The notes: a model not told the origin generated them from the sequence alone. DNA of 64,000 nt from AC-32 sp963755635 (GCA_963755635.1 CAVWKS010000004.1:60423-124422); one strand, 5' to 3'; counted from the stretch's first letter, positions 51,579 through 59,655 are shown. Numbers and translations: made by a program.

Positions 51579-54344
51579 CTAGATCGGGCTCGGCCCGGCG
51601 GAAAGTGGGGATTCCCCCACAGTTTGCTCGGCGAGCGCCGGCCCGAGAGCGGCCCGCGAGCGCACGCCGAGCTTGCGGTAGACCCGCGAGAGGGCGGCTT
51701 CGACCGTCTTCACGCTGACGAAGAGCGCCGCTGCGATCTCCTTGTTCGAGCTCCCCTGCGCCGCCAGCTCCGCGATACGCCGCTCAGCAGTGGTGAGCGA
51801 ATCGCCCTTGGCCCGGCCGCCGATCCGGGCCAGCTCGGCCCGCGCGCGCTCCGCCCACAGCGGCGCGCCTAGCTCCGAAAAGACCGTCTCGGCCTCCGTC
51901 AGGGCCTCCCGCGCGGCCGCCCGCTCGAGGACCCGCCTGCGGGCCACGCCGAGCGCGAGCAGCGTCCGTCCGCGCTCGAGCGGAAGCTCCTCGAGCGACG
52001 GCGTGGCCAGCGCCCCCTCGAGCTCCGAGACCGACGAGCCCTTCTGCCCGCCGCGGACGACCGCGCGCGCCCGTTCCCGCAACGGGACGAGCCAGTCCGG
52101 AGGCACCGGCACGGCAGCATCGAACGCGGCGAGGGCCTCTTCGGCCTGCTGCTCCCGGCCCGCCGCAGCTGCAGCTTCGGCCTCGTCCAGGTAGGGGCGC
52201 ATGTAACGCGGAACCGCGATTCCGATCGTCTCGGCGCACCGCCGCGCCTGCAGCAGGTGGTCGGCCGCAGTCGCTGCCTCGCCCTGCGAAAGCGCCAGAA
52301 ATCCGAGCACGGCGTGCGCGCCGCCCTCGTGCAGCCGCTCGCCCAGACGCGCGGCTTCCGCGAGCGACTCGCCGGCCGCGGCCCGCGACTCTGCGGCGCG
52401 ACCCAGCACGGCGTCAACGAGGGCGCGCATCCTCAGGCTCGGCATGCGCATCACCTCGGTCTGCTGAGCCAGCTCGAGCACCTCGTCGGCCAGACCGTCC
52501 GCACGTTCCAGGTCGCCGAGCTCGACCGCGACGTCGGCAAGCCCGAACGCCGCCCACTGCTCGAGGTTGGCATCGCCGCTCTCGACCGCACCCCGGAGCA
52601 CCTCCTCGAAGCTCCGCTTCGCCTCTGGCAGGTCATGCGCCAGCCGGACGCACTCCGCTGCCGTCGCGCTCGGCGACCACTCTCCCGGCAGCACCGGCAC
52701 GAGCGGCTCGAGCTCGAGCGCGCGCTCGATGAACGCCCGGTACGAGGCATCCCCGGCCATGATCGCGACGTACGCGCGGGTGGCCGCGGCGTAGGCCTGC
52801 TGCTGGGAGCGCCCCGACGCCTCGGCGGCTGCCACCGCCGCTTCGCCGTGTGCAACCGCCTCGGTGAGGCTGCCGGTGAAAATGGAGGTCATCGCCATGC
52901 TCCGGCGGATGTCCGCGACGAGGTGCTGCTCGCTCGCGGTCGAGAGCGCGTCCTGCCAGAGGACCATCGCCTCCTCCGAGTGGCCCGTCTCGTCGAGGAC
53001 GACCCCGAGCCGCCACATCGCCTCCGTGCGCTCGGCGCAGTCTCCGAGCTCCCCGACCAGGCCTTCGAGCATCGCCCGTGCCCGGCCGGAGTCCCCGGCC
53101 TCGTAGGTCATGGTCGCCGCCTGCAGAAGCCGTTGCGCCCTCTTCGCGCCGTCCGCCGGTGGCGTCAGGCGCGCCGAGGCCTCGAAGAGGTCGGCGCTGA
53201 CGCTGCGAGCACCGCGCTGCTTCGTCCGGCTCGCAGCCCGCTCGATCGTGTGAGCCGCAGCAACGTCCGGCCGCTCGAGGGCCCGGGCGAGATGGCGGGC
53301 CTGCTCTTCGACGTCGCCGCTCGCGGCGGCCAGGGACTCGTGCGCCCGGCGACGCCGATCGGCGTCAGCCGCCGAGTAGACGGCCTGGCCGTGGAGCGGG
53401 TGCGTGAAGGTGACGCGACCCGCGTCGACCTCGACGAGCCCGGCGGCCAGGGCGGGGCGAAGCCGGGGCCACGGGTCTGTCCCGAGCGCCCGCTCGAGCA
53501 ACTCGAGCGTCGCCTCGCCCGCAGCCGCGACGAGAAGAAGGGCCTCGTTGGTCGCCTCCGGTAGATCTTCGATCCGCGCGCCGAGCAGCTCGCCGAGCGT
53601 CGGCGGCAGCTGGCCGCCTCCCGAGGCGAGGCTCCGCGCGATCTCGAGGGCGAAGAACGGGTTCCCGTCCGAAAGCGCTTCGATCCGCAACACGGTCGGC
53701 CGCGGCAGCGCCGTGCCGAGTCGCTCCCGGAGCAGGCGGCTGAGCGCGCCGAGGCTGAGCCGGCCGACGGGGACTCTGGTCAGCCGCTCTGCCGGAAGCG
53801 ATCGCTCCAGCCCGAGCGGCGCCGGCTCCGGGCCGTCCGAGCGGCGCGCGAGCAGAAGCGCCACCGGGTCCGCGGCGCCGAGCCGGGCGAATGCGAAGGC
53901 GAGCGCCTCCGCCGACGGCGGATCGAGCCACTGGACGTCATCCACCGCCACGAGCACCGGGCCTGCCGCGGCCAGCCCGCGCAAGGCACTGGTGACTGCC
54001 GCGAGAACCGCGCGGTCGGGAGCCACATCGCCGGCAGGGTCGCGCAGGAGGAGGGCGACCTCGAGCGCCCGCCGCTGCGGCGGAGGAAGGGCCGGAAGCA
54101 CCTCGTCGAGCACCGGCCCGAGCAGGTCGGAGAGCCCCGCGAACGAGAGCCGCGTCTCCTCACTCGCCGGGCGGGCTTCCAGCACACGCGCACCGCGCTC
54201 CCGCCCCAGGTGGACTCCGGCGAGCCACAGCGTGGTCTTCCCGATGCCGGCCGGGCCATCGAGCACCAGCGCCCCGAGCGAGGCGGTGCCGACGAACCTC
54301 TCGATCGCCGCAAGCTCGCTTTCACGGCCCAGGATCGCGTCCAA
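51579..54344 (-). CDS. Large AAA-type LuxR family transcriptional regulator
   Basis: A 921-residue regulator (LAL/MalT type). TTG 54344 starts DAILGRESELAAIERFV, followed by Walker A LDGPAGIGKTTLWLAG and Walker B VLVAVDDVQWLDPPSAEALAF. A long TPR-like helical region fills the centre. The C-terminal LuxR HTH is LTTAERRIAELAAQGSSNKEIAAALFVSVKTVEAALSRVYRKLGV (in parts). Codons for EQTVGESPLS near the stop lie in one arm of a perfect 32-bp inverted repeat; the other arm is just upstream of the start. It likely controls the divergent secreted protein at 54444. Confidence 0.88.
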   Translation of the reverse strand: MDAILGRESELAAIERFVGTASLGALVLDGPAGIGKTTLWLAGVHLGRERGARVLEARPASEETRLSFAGLSDLLGPVLDEVLPALPPPQRRALEVALLLRDPAGDVAPDRAVLAAVTSALRGLAAAGPVLVAVDDVQWLDPPSAEALAFAFARLGAADPVALLLARRSDGPEPAPLGLERSLPAERLTRVPVGRLSLGALSRLLRERLGTALPRPTVLRIEALSDGNPFFALEIARSLASGGGQLPPTLGELLGARIEDLPEATNEALLLVAAAGEATLELLERALGTDPWPRLRPALAAGLVEVDAGRVTFTHPLHGQAVYSAADADRRRRAHESLAAASGDVEEQARHLARALERPDVAAAHTIERAASRTKQRGARSVSADLFEASARLTPPADGAKRAQRLLQAATMTYEAGDSGRARAMLEGLVGELGDCAERTEAMWRLGVVLDETGHSEEAMVLWQDALSTASEQHLVADIRRSMAMTSIFTGSLTEAVAHGEAAVAAAEASGRSQQQAYAAATRAYVAIMAGDASYRAFIERALELEPLVPVLPGEWSPSATAAECVRLAHDLPEAKRSFEEVLRGAVESGDANLEQWAAFGLADVAVELGDLERADGLADEVLELAQQTEVMRMPSLRMRALVDAVLGRAAESRAAAGESLAEAARLGERLHEGGAHAVLGFLALSQGEAATAADHLLQARRCAETIGIAVPRYMRPYLDEAEAAAAAGREQQAEEALAAFDAAVPVPPDWLVPLRERARAVVRGGQKGSSVSELEGALATPSLEELPLERGRTLLALGVARRRVLERAAAREALTEAETVFSELGAPLWAERARAELARIGGRAKGDSLTTAERRIAELAAQGSSNKEIAAALFVSVKTVEAALSRVYRKLGVRSRAALGPALAEQTVGESPLSAGPSPI
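51598..51629 (+). repeat. 32-bp inverted repeat, left arm
   Basis: Lies inside the 3' coding end of the LuxR gene and is the exact reverse complement of 54360-54391. The core GTGGGGATTCCCCCAC is itself nearly palindromic. Bases beyond each end do not match. Confidence 0.92.
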
Positions 54345-54359
54345 CCCAGACCATGGTAG

Positions 54360-54391
54360 GAGCAAACTGTGGGGGAATCCCCACTTTCCGC
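54360..54391 (+). repeat. 32-bp inverted repeat, right arm (divergent promoter)
   Basis: Begins 16 bp upstream of the LuxR TTG and ends 52 bp before the ATG of the divergent gene at 54444. Exact reverse complement of 51598-51629. Position suits a regulator-binding site for both genes. Confidence 0.92.
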
Positions 54392-54443
54392 GCCGCAGCG
54401 GCCTTCCTAGGCTTGCCGCAATGAAACGGACCGGGAGGCCACG

Positions 54444-55475
54444 ATGAAGAAGTCGCTCTGGGGCGCGCTGCTCGTGTTCGCGCTCGTCTACGTCCCTGCA
54501 AGCGCGAGCGGAGCCGGGCAGAGGAGGGTGTTGGCCGATCTCAAAGTCATGAAGGTCGAGATCAAGCAGCTTCCGGGCGACCCGCCCTACGTGGTCGAGG
54601 ACGAGCAGGGCCACACGCCCGGCTTCGCGGTCTTCGTCACCATCAGGAACATCGGCAAGGGCACGGCCAAGGCGTCCTCGACCGGGCTCGACATCGAACG
54701 GCTCGGCGGAAGCCGCGTCCGAGGCCTGGCCAGGCGCGTCGCGCGGCTGCGGCCGAAGGCGACCTACGTTTCGCGGTTCGTGGTCGACCTCGACTTCAAC
54801 GGCCGCCCGCCGCCGCTCGGCGTGCTGAGGGTGGTCGCGACCGCCAACGTCTCGAAGACGTTCATCGAGGATAGGAGCAACAACGAACTCGACGCCAAGC
54901 ATCTTCTCCCCGTGATCGCGCACCAGTGGAAGGCCTTCGACCTGATGACGACAGAGAGCCTCAGCAACGTCTTTGGCCTCCCCGGCTCGCTCATGACCGA
55001 TGCGACAAGGGTGTGCCCGGAAGTGGACTGCGGCCGGTACTTCGTGTTCCGCTTCTCGACCTTCGACGAGGCGTCGAAGCATTTTGTGTACACGCCGTCG
55101 GGCACCGTCAGGGCATCCGCCTCCTTCCTCTACGCGCCGTTGAGCTGCACCGGCCAGGGGAGCGCGGTCAGCGGGCCGAGGGACTGGCCGGGCAGCCTCT
55201 GGATCGACGACGGGCTCGATTACTACAACGCGAGCGTGGGAGTCAAGTCCATTGCGCCGCCGCCCGATCGCTTCTGGGTCGACTGCATGGGGACCCCGAC
55301 ACTCCAGGTCGAGTGGGCCTGGCAGGACCTGCTGACGTACGTCGGCGACAAGCAGTTTCCGCGCACGGATTCGCCGTACAGCACGAGGCTCACAGGCCAC
55401 ACGGAGAAGACGAGCGTCGCCGGGGTGACGACGACGTGGCAGTGGACCTTGCGGGCCGACGTGCCCGGCGCCTAG
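54444..55475 (+). CDS. Secreted hypothetical protein with CARDB-like N-terminal domain
   Basis: A 343-residue exported protein: signal peptide about residues 1-24, then a beta-rich domain (FAVFVTIRNIGKGTAKASSTGL) that resembles CARDB domains. The second half has VCPEVDCGRYFVFRFSTFDEA and other Cys/Trp-rich stretches. No catalytic site is recognised. It is divergent from the LuxR gene, with the 32-bp repeat arm between, so it is the best candidate target of that regulator. Confidence 0.7.
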   Translation: MKKSLWGALLVFALVYVPASASGAGQRRVLADLKVMKVEIKQLPGDPPYVVEDEQGHTPGFAVFVTIRNIGKGTAKASSTGLDIERLGGSRVRGLARRVARLRPKATYVSRFVVDLDFNGRPPPLGVLRVVATANVSKTFIEDRSNNELDAKHLLPVIAHQWKAFDLMTTESLSNVFGLPGSLMTDATRVCPEVDCGRYFVFRFSTFDEASKHFVYTPSGTVRASASFLYAPLSCTGQGSAVSGPRDWPGSLWIDDGLDYYNASVGVKSIAPPPDRFWVDCMGTPTLQVEWAWQDLLTYVGDKQFPRTDSPYSTRLTGHTEKTSVAGVTTTWQWTLRADVPGA

Positions 55476-55856
55476 CTAGGTGCCGCTGGGAGGGATGATC
55501 GGCTCCCAGTGGCGGATCGTCCCGATCCACGGCTTGCTCATCGACGACGTCCCCGTCAGCCGGAAGACCCCCGACCAGACCTCGCCCCGCTTGTCGATCG
55601 TCCAGCGGACGGCGTTCACGTGCGACTCCAGCGTCGTGAACTGGATGAGCGCGAGCTCGTCCTCCCAGACGGAGAAGATCAGCAAGGTCGCGCCGCTCGC
55701 GACGCGCACGTGAGTCTCGACGAGGCCCGGGATCGTTCGTGCGGCCCGGCGCAGCCGTCGAAAGCGCCGGTACGCGCCCGGCAGCGAGCGCCGGCGCGGG
55801 AAGGTGATCCTGGTCACCACGCAGACGGGCTCTCCCGGCGAGATGGCCTGGCTCAC
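55476..55856 (-). CDS. Small alpha/beta protein (ABM/DUF3291-like), hypothetical
   Basis: About 126 residues; GTG 55856 overlaps the upstream stop (GTGA). EPVCVVTRITFPRRRSLPGAYRRFRRL and IPGLVETHVRVASGATLLIFSVWEDELALIQF resemble dimeric ferredoxin-like enzymes or heme-degrading-type folds. It is the last gene of the Mau-like operon. Stops of this gene and the convergent 54444 gene abut. Confidence 0.65.
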   Translation of the reverse strand: MSQAISPGEPVCVVTRITFPRRRSLPGAYRRFRRLRRAARTIPGLVETHVRVASGATLLIFSVWEDELALIQFTTLESHVNAVRWTIDKRGEVWSGVFRLTGTSSMSKPWIGTIRHWEPIIPPSGT

Positions 55857-56461
55857 CACGGCGCGCCCAACGCGAGGAAGATCGTGATCGAGGCCAGTCC
55901 CAGGAACGCGTCGGACGCGAGCCTCACCCGCCCGGCGGCATGCAGGAGACCGAGCCCGGGCGACTCGTTGCCGGCCGCTTTCCGCGACTGCGCGACGACC
56001 GCGGCCGCGAGCGCGACGCCGAGCCCGAGCCCGTAGAACGCGAGCGCGAGCGGAGCGAGAGGCGGCGGGACGAACGCCACGACGAACAGCACGACGAACC
56101 AGTAGAGCGAGCTGAGGCGGATCGTCGAGAACCCGAGGCCGAGGTCGAGCCCCCACAGCGTCCAGGCAGCGCGAGGCCCGAGCTCGCGGTACCACGTCGA
56201 GCCGGTCTGTCTACGAAGCGTCGGCGTCCGGAGCCCGAAGAGCCCGAGGTCGGCCAGCAGCAACAGCAACCCGGCCACGCCCACGGCGACCGCCAGCGCC
56301 CGCTCGCCGACGAGCGACTGAACGCCGGCGCCGAGCAAGCCGAGCACGACTCCCGTCAGCGACGCGCCGACGACGGCGCCCAGCGTGAAGAGCGCGACCG
56401 ACCCGGCAGAACCTCGTGGCTGACGCGTCCCCCGCACGAGGGGACCGATGACCCCGATCAT
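55853..56461 (-). CDS. Polytopic membrane protein, hypothetical
   Basis: A 202-residue protein with about five to six helices: SVALFTLGAVVGASLTGVVLG, LAVAVGVAGLLLLLADLGLFG, YWFVVLFVVAFVPPPLAPLAL and SDAFLGLASITIFLALGAPW among them. No cysteine pairs are evident, which argues against a CcdA/DsbD electron carrier. It lies between the Cys-rich gene and the small alpha/beta gene in one operon. Role unknown. Confidence 0.7.
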   Translation of the reverse strand: MIGVIGPLVRGTRQPRGSAGSVALFTLGAVVGASLTGVVLGLLGAGVQSLVGERALAVAVGVAGLLLLLADLGLFGLRTPTLRRQTGSTWYRELGPRAAWTLWGLDLGLGFSTIRLSSLYWFVVLFVVAFVPPPLAPLALAFYGLGLGVALAAAVVAQSRKAAGNESPGLGLLHAAGRVRLASDAFLGLASITIFLALGAPW

Positions 56462-56540
56462 CGACGCCCCTCAGGGACTACAGAGCTGAGGCAGCGCGGC
56501 CAGAAAGGCCATCGCGCAGGCAGCGGCCAACGTCACCCTG

Positions 56541-56934
56541 TTAGCCCCCCGGCTGAGGTCCGGGACTCCCCGCACTGAGCGAGACCTTGCCGCACGAGCA
56601 GCCGGTACAGGTCCCGCCCGAGTAGCACTCGCCGCAGAGCCAGACCCGGCGCTGGTTGTCGACGCAGTACCACGCCCAGCGCGTGCAGCCTGGGCCGCAG
56701 TCGTAGCCGTGGCCGGTGCAGTTCGGGCACTGGGTGTTGTACGCGAGCGAGCAGCAGCCGACGGATGGGGTCGGGTCGGGATCTCCGCCGCCCGCCCTCG
56801 CGGAAGGCGCGAGCCCGGCCAGCACGAAGGCGACCCCGAGGGATGCTTTCGTGGCCCGCCTGAGCAGGCCGCGCCGGGTCGAGGTCGAGTTGCTGGCTCT
56901 CGCCGAATCGTTCGAACCGTTCGTAGAGCGTCAT
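56541..56934 (-). pseudogene. Tat-exported Cys/Trp-rich small protein (MauA-like architecture), one apparent frameshift
   Basis: ATG 56934 gives MTLYERFERF; coding then moves one frame to reach SNSTSTRRGLLRRATKASLGV, a twin-arginine signal, followed by ASARA-type cleavage. The mature ~65 residues hold a dense cysteine cluster: GCCSLAYNTQCPNC, YDCGPGC, YCVDNQ, LCGECYSGGTCTGCSCG, with Trp in RWAWYC and RVWLC. This recalls the light chain of methylamine dehydrogenase, which carries TTQ and six disulfides, but is shorter. Upstream mauD- and mauE-like genes would supply disulfides. The 394-nt length is one base over. Enzymatic function is not shown. Confidence 0.65.
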
Positions 56935-56935
56935 C

Positions 56936-57514
56936 TCACACCTCCGCTGGTGAGTGCGAACGAGGTGGCCCCGGACGCGTGAACCCTTCGGTCGACGGGT
57001 CGAGCCGCTCGAGCAGCTGCTGGAGCTGGCGCGCGTTGCGCACGACCGCGCCCTCGCTGACGATCCCGTCGCGCACGACGACCGCCGCCGGGCGTAGCTC
57101 GATCCCGAAGGCGGCTCCGTATTCGTTGTCGAGGTCGACGACGACCTGGTCACCGGTCAGCCCCGCCTCGGCCACCATCTTCCTCGCCTCGTCGGCGCTC
57201 CGCGCCTGAAAGACGGCGAGAAGCCTCTGGTCGCCGAATCGGGTGTAGAGGTCCCGCAGCCCCGCGGCGACGAGCCTGCACGTCATGCAGTCCGGGCTGA
57301 GGAACACGATCACCCCCTCCTGGAGCGACCCGCTCGCGGGCTCGGGCAGCGGCCGGCCGGCGAGCCGTCCGAGGCTGATCGGGATCGGCCGGTCGTCCAG
57401 GTCGAGCTGATTCCTGACCTGCGACAGCTGGCGGACCATCTCCAGCAGGACGAGCCCCTGGAAGACGACGAGCACCACGAGAACGACCACGGCGACCGTG
57501 AGCAGGGTCGTCAC
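56936..57514 (-). CDS. MauD/TlpA-like thioredoxin-fold protein
   Basis: A 192-residue protein with an N-terminal anchor helix (LLTVAVVVLVVLVVFQGLVLLEMV) and a thioredoxin fold outside the membrane. The redox site is in VIVFLSPDCMTCRLVAAG (CMTC), as in MauD, where the motif follows SP. It is expected to form or isomerise disulfides in the Cys-rich partner encoded next, whose start is 1 bp away. Confidence 0.85.
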   Translation of the reverse strand: MTTLLTVAVVVLVVLVVFQGLVLLEMVRQLSQVRNQLDLDDRPIPISLGRLAGRPLPEPASGSLQEGVIVFLSPDCMTCRLVAAGLRDLYTRFGDQRLLAVFQARSADEARKMVAEAGLTGDQVVVDLDNEYGAAFGIELRPAAVVVRDGIVSEGAVVRNARQLQQLLERLDPSTEGFTRPGPPRSHSPAEV

Positions 57515-58053
57515 TGCGAGGCTCCCTGTGCCGGCTGCGCGAGGTCACCGTCGAGCAGGCGCCGCTGGCGGACGAGCCCCGCGAGCTCTCCCGCGGCCAG
57601 CAGCCACCGCCCGCCGAGGATGACCGAGAGGGCGAGGCCGAGGACGAGCGGGACCTCGCCGAGAGCCAGCGAGTCGGCATATGGAAGGGTCAGCCAGTAG
57701 ACGACGGTCGCACCGCCGAGCAGCGCGGAGGTCAGGAAGCTCTCCCTCCCGAGCTCGCGCTCGCCCTTGCCGAAGCAGTTGCACTGCACCCGCAGCCCCC
57801 GGCGCTGGGCCCACCACGAAAGGGACGCGAAGCCGGCGAAAAGCGCGAGCGTGGCCGCCGCGACGGCGTTCTCCAACACGCCCGCGGCCAGCAACGCCGC
57901 CAGCGCCGCCTCGGTGGCGACGACCGCGGCTGCGGCGGCCGAGACGCCGCGGCGCCAGGGCAAGAGCGCGCCGACCGTGAGCCGAAACGCGCCGAAGCTC
58001 CGCGCCTTGGAGAGCGCTGCCAGGCCAAGGACGATCGCAAGCGCGAACCGCAA
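57511..58053 (-). CDS. MauE/DoxX-like redox membrane protein
   Basis: About 180 residues with four or more helices. RFALAIVLGLAALSKARSFGAF opens the protein and VQCNCFGKGERELGRESFLTSALLGG contains the CxCFG motif found in MauE-family proteins. MauE is needed with MauD for maturation of the methylamine dehydrogenase light chain. TTG 58053 is used because no ATG or GTG fits. It overlaps mauD-like by 4 bp (ATGA). Confidence 0.8.
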   Translation of the reverse strand: MRFALAIVLGLAALSKARSFGAFRLTVGALLPWRRGVSAAAAAVVATEAALAALLAAGVLENAVAAATLALFAGFASLSWWAQRRGLRVQCNCFGKGERELGRESFLTSALLGGATVVYWLTLPYADSLALGEVPLVLGLALSVILGGRWLLAAGELAGLVRQRRLLDGDLAQPAQGASQ

Positions 58054-58200
58054 GGTGTAAGCGAGCGTTGAGATCGGGCCCTCCCCCGAGCCGTCATGGC
58101 TCTGTCGACACCGCGAAGGATTGCAGCCCCGGCCGTCCCGTTCAAGGCCGGCACGCGTCAGAACGATTGTTTTCGCGCGTGCCGGGTAGAGGCCCTGCCG

Positions 58201-58470
58201 ATGGCCACCTGGATCTGGATCGTGATCGCAATCGCCGTCGTCGTCGTGCTCGCAGTCGTCGTGCTCGGCGCACGCCGGAGGCGCGAGAAGCAGCTGGCCG
58301 AGCAGCGCGAGCAGGCGCAGGAGCTCAGGCAGGAAGCGCAGCAGCGCCACCGCAGCGCAAAGGAGCGCGAGGACCTGGCGCAGGAGCTCGCCGACCGCGC
58401 AGCGGCCGAGCGCAAGGAAGCCGACAAGGCTGCGGCGCAAGCGGCGAAGGTCGACCCCGACCGCAACTAA
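58201..58470 (+). CDS. Small membrane-anchored coiled-coil protein
   Basis: An 89-residue protein: one N-terminal helix (WIWIVIAIAVVVVLAVVVLGA), then a strongly charged coiled coil rich in Gln, Glu, Arg and Ala. ATG 58201 was chosen to start just before the helix. It is divergent from the MauE-like gene and upstream of the cupredoxin-PASTA gene on the plus strand. Unknown role. Confidence 0.65.
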   Translation: MATWIWIVIAIAVVVVLAVVVLGARRRREKQLAEQREQAQELRQEAQQRHRSAKEREDLAQELADRAAAERKEADKAAAQAAKVDPDRN

Positions 58471-58589
58471 CGAGCGGAAAACCCGACTTCACTCGGGAAG
58501 AGCTGAGCGCGCAGGATCGGCGGGCAAACCAGCGCCGCGAACAACGCGATTGCGCGGGCCGCTCGCTTTCTCACCGCGAAAGGCATAAC

Positions 58590-59237
58590 GTGGTGATCAG
58601 CGTGCTTCACCGCCTCCTGATCCTCTTGGCCGTCGCGAGTTCCGCCGTCGCGGCTGCGATCTTTCTGCTGCCCCCGGCGGCGTCGCCGGCCGCGAATACG
58701 AAGCTGTTTGCGTATGTCAACGAACCCGACGAGCAGTACAACGGGATCTGGCTCAAAGACGCCAACGGAGTCTTGGTGACCCATCTCGATCCCGGCACGT
58801 ACGAGATCGCTGTCGATGACCGGTCAGCTATGAGCAGCTTCCATCTCACGGGGCCGGGCGTCGACATCAAGACCGGGATCGACGAAATCGTGCAGACGAC
58901 TTGGACGGTGACGTTCACCGACGGCACTTATCTCTACTTTTGCGACTTCATGCCCAAGGTGATGCATGGCAGCTTCACCGTTGGGAACGCGCCGCCGCCT
59001 CCGCCGCCGCCTCCACCTCCGCCGCCTCCACCGGCAAAGTGCGTCGTTCCGAAGGTCGTGGGCAAGTCACTTGCGAAGGCGAAGAGGAGACTCAGCACTG
59101 CACATTGTCGAACGGGCGCCGTGCGTCGAGGACACTCACGCCTCGGGCCCGGCATCGTTTATTGGCAGAGTCGGAAGCCCGGTGCCCGACTTCCTCGCGG
59201 AACCAAGATTGGTATGCACGTAAGTCTCGGCCGCTAA
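58590..59237 (+). CDS. Secreted cupredoxin-like protein with Pro linker and PASTA domain
   Basis: About 215 residues. Signal peptide (LLILLAVASSAVAAAIFLLP), cupredoxin-like domain (SSFHLTGPGVDIKTG and TWTVTFTDGTYLYFCDFMPKVMHG), a linker of 14 prolines and a C-terminal PASTA domain (CVVPKVVGKSLAKAKRRL and PGARLPRGTKIGMHV). The cysteine ligand is kept, but the histidines usual in this family (HNFHL, CDPH) read SSFHL and CDFM, so copper binding is doubtful. PASTA points to peptidoglycan contact. GTG 58590 or 58593. Confidence 0.78.
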   Translation: MVISVLHRLLILLAVASSAVAAAIFLLPPAASPAANTKLFAYVNEPDEQYNGIWLKDANGVLVTHLDPGTYEIAVDDRSAMSSFHLTGPGVDIKTGIDEIVQTTWTVTFTDGTYLYFCDFMPKVMHGSFTVGNAPPPPPPPPPPPPPPAKCVVPKVVGKSLAKAKRRLSTAHCRTGAVRRGHSRLGPGIVYWQSRKPGARLPRGTKIGMHVSLGR

Positions 59238-59332
59238 AAACGGGCCTCTCAAAGCCGAGCCAAGGGTCTTAGAACGAGGGAGTAGCGGCCCCGAGCGTCG
59301 CTGTCTGCGTGAGATCGCTGGTAATCGCTCGA

Positions 59333-59379
59333 AGCCGACGCCCGGACTCGAACCGGGGACCCCTTCATTACGAGTGAAA
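59333..59379 (-). other. 3' half of tRNA-Thr(CGU), probable attachment-site remnant
   Basis: Read on the minus strand: anticodon stem-loop with loop CTCGTAA (anticodon CGT), stem TTTCA/TGAAG, variable GGGTC, T stem CCCGG/CCGGG with loop TTCGAGT, then CGTCGGC and discriminator T. No D arm or 5' acceptor strand (expected GCCGACG) follows to the right of 59379. Integrative elements duplicate the 3' half of their target tRNA, and this is such a scar; the whole tRNA would lie at the far right end of the element, outside the window. Confidence 0.7.
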
Positions 59380-59655
59380 AGAAAGGTGAACGGGGGTCAG
59401 CGGAGGGCGGACGAGGGCAGCAAAGTCCTGCACGCTGCCCACATTGCGGGGAGTACTCTGGACATGGGAGCCCGGAGAGGTCACGGCGATGTACGCCGTC
59501 AGTACGCCGAGGACGACGAAGACGACTTGGCCAGAGAGGCCGACGACCCGCGTTCGCGGCGCGGGCCGTCGGAGCAAATCAAGCGGGCTGACCAGCCGGG
59601 TGGGGCTGATCGTGAGCCGCCCGGGTGAGCTTAGCGTCACTGTCTGCACGGGCAA
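59368..59655 (-). CDS. Possible small membrane protein, 95 aa
   Basis: A minus ORF divergent from the Rep gene: TVTLSSPGRLTISPTRLVSPLDLL, then a helix VGLSGQVVFVVLGVLTAYIAV and a short tail. Its stop TAA is formed by the anticodon loop of the tRNA remnant, so the real C-terminus may have been altered by integration. The helix and the Leu/Val-rich composition support coding, but it could be chance. Confidence 0.35.
   Translation of the reverse strand: MPVQTVTLSSPGRLTISPTRLVSPLDLLRRPAPRTRVVGLSGQVVFVVLGVLTAYIAVTSPGSHVQSTPRNVGSVQDFAALVRPPLTPVHLSFHS

Noticed and set aside
56471..56536. A 21-codon hydrophobic ORF (GTG 56536) with two Cys between the Cys-rich gene and the membrane protein
   Set aside because: Position is attractive, but there is no good ribosome binding site and it is too short to separate from chance.
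55476..58053. A functional methylamine dehydrogenase operon
   Set aside because: There is no heavy chain, MauG or functional amicyanin in the region, and the small protein is much shorter than MauA.
58482..58497. CCCGA/TCGGG hairpin as a terminator after the small coiled-coil gene
   Set aside because: Only 5 bp and no T tract; too weak to list as a terminator.
59333..59379. A complete tRNA-Thr gene
   Set aside because: D arm and 5' acceptor strand are absent on the minus strand beyond 59379; only the 3' half is present.
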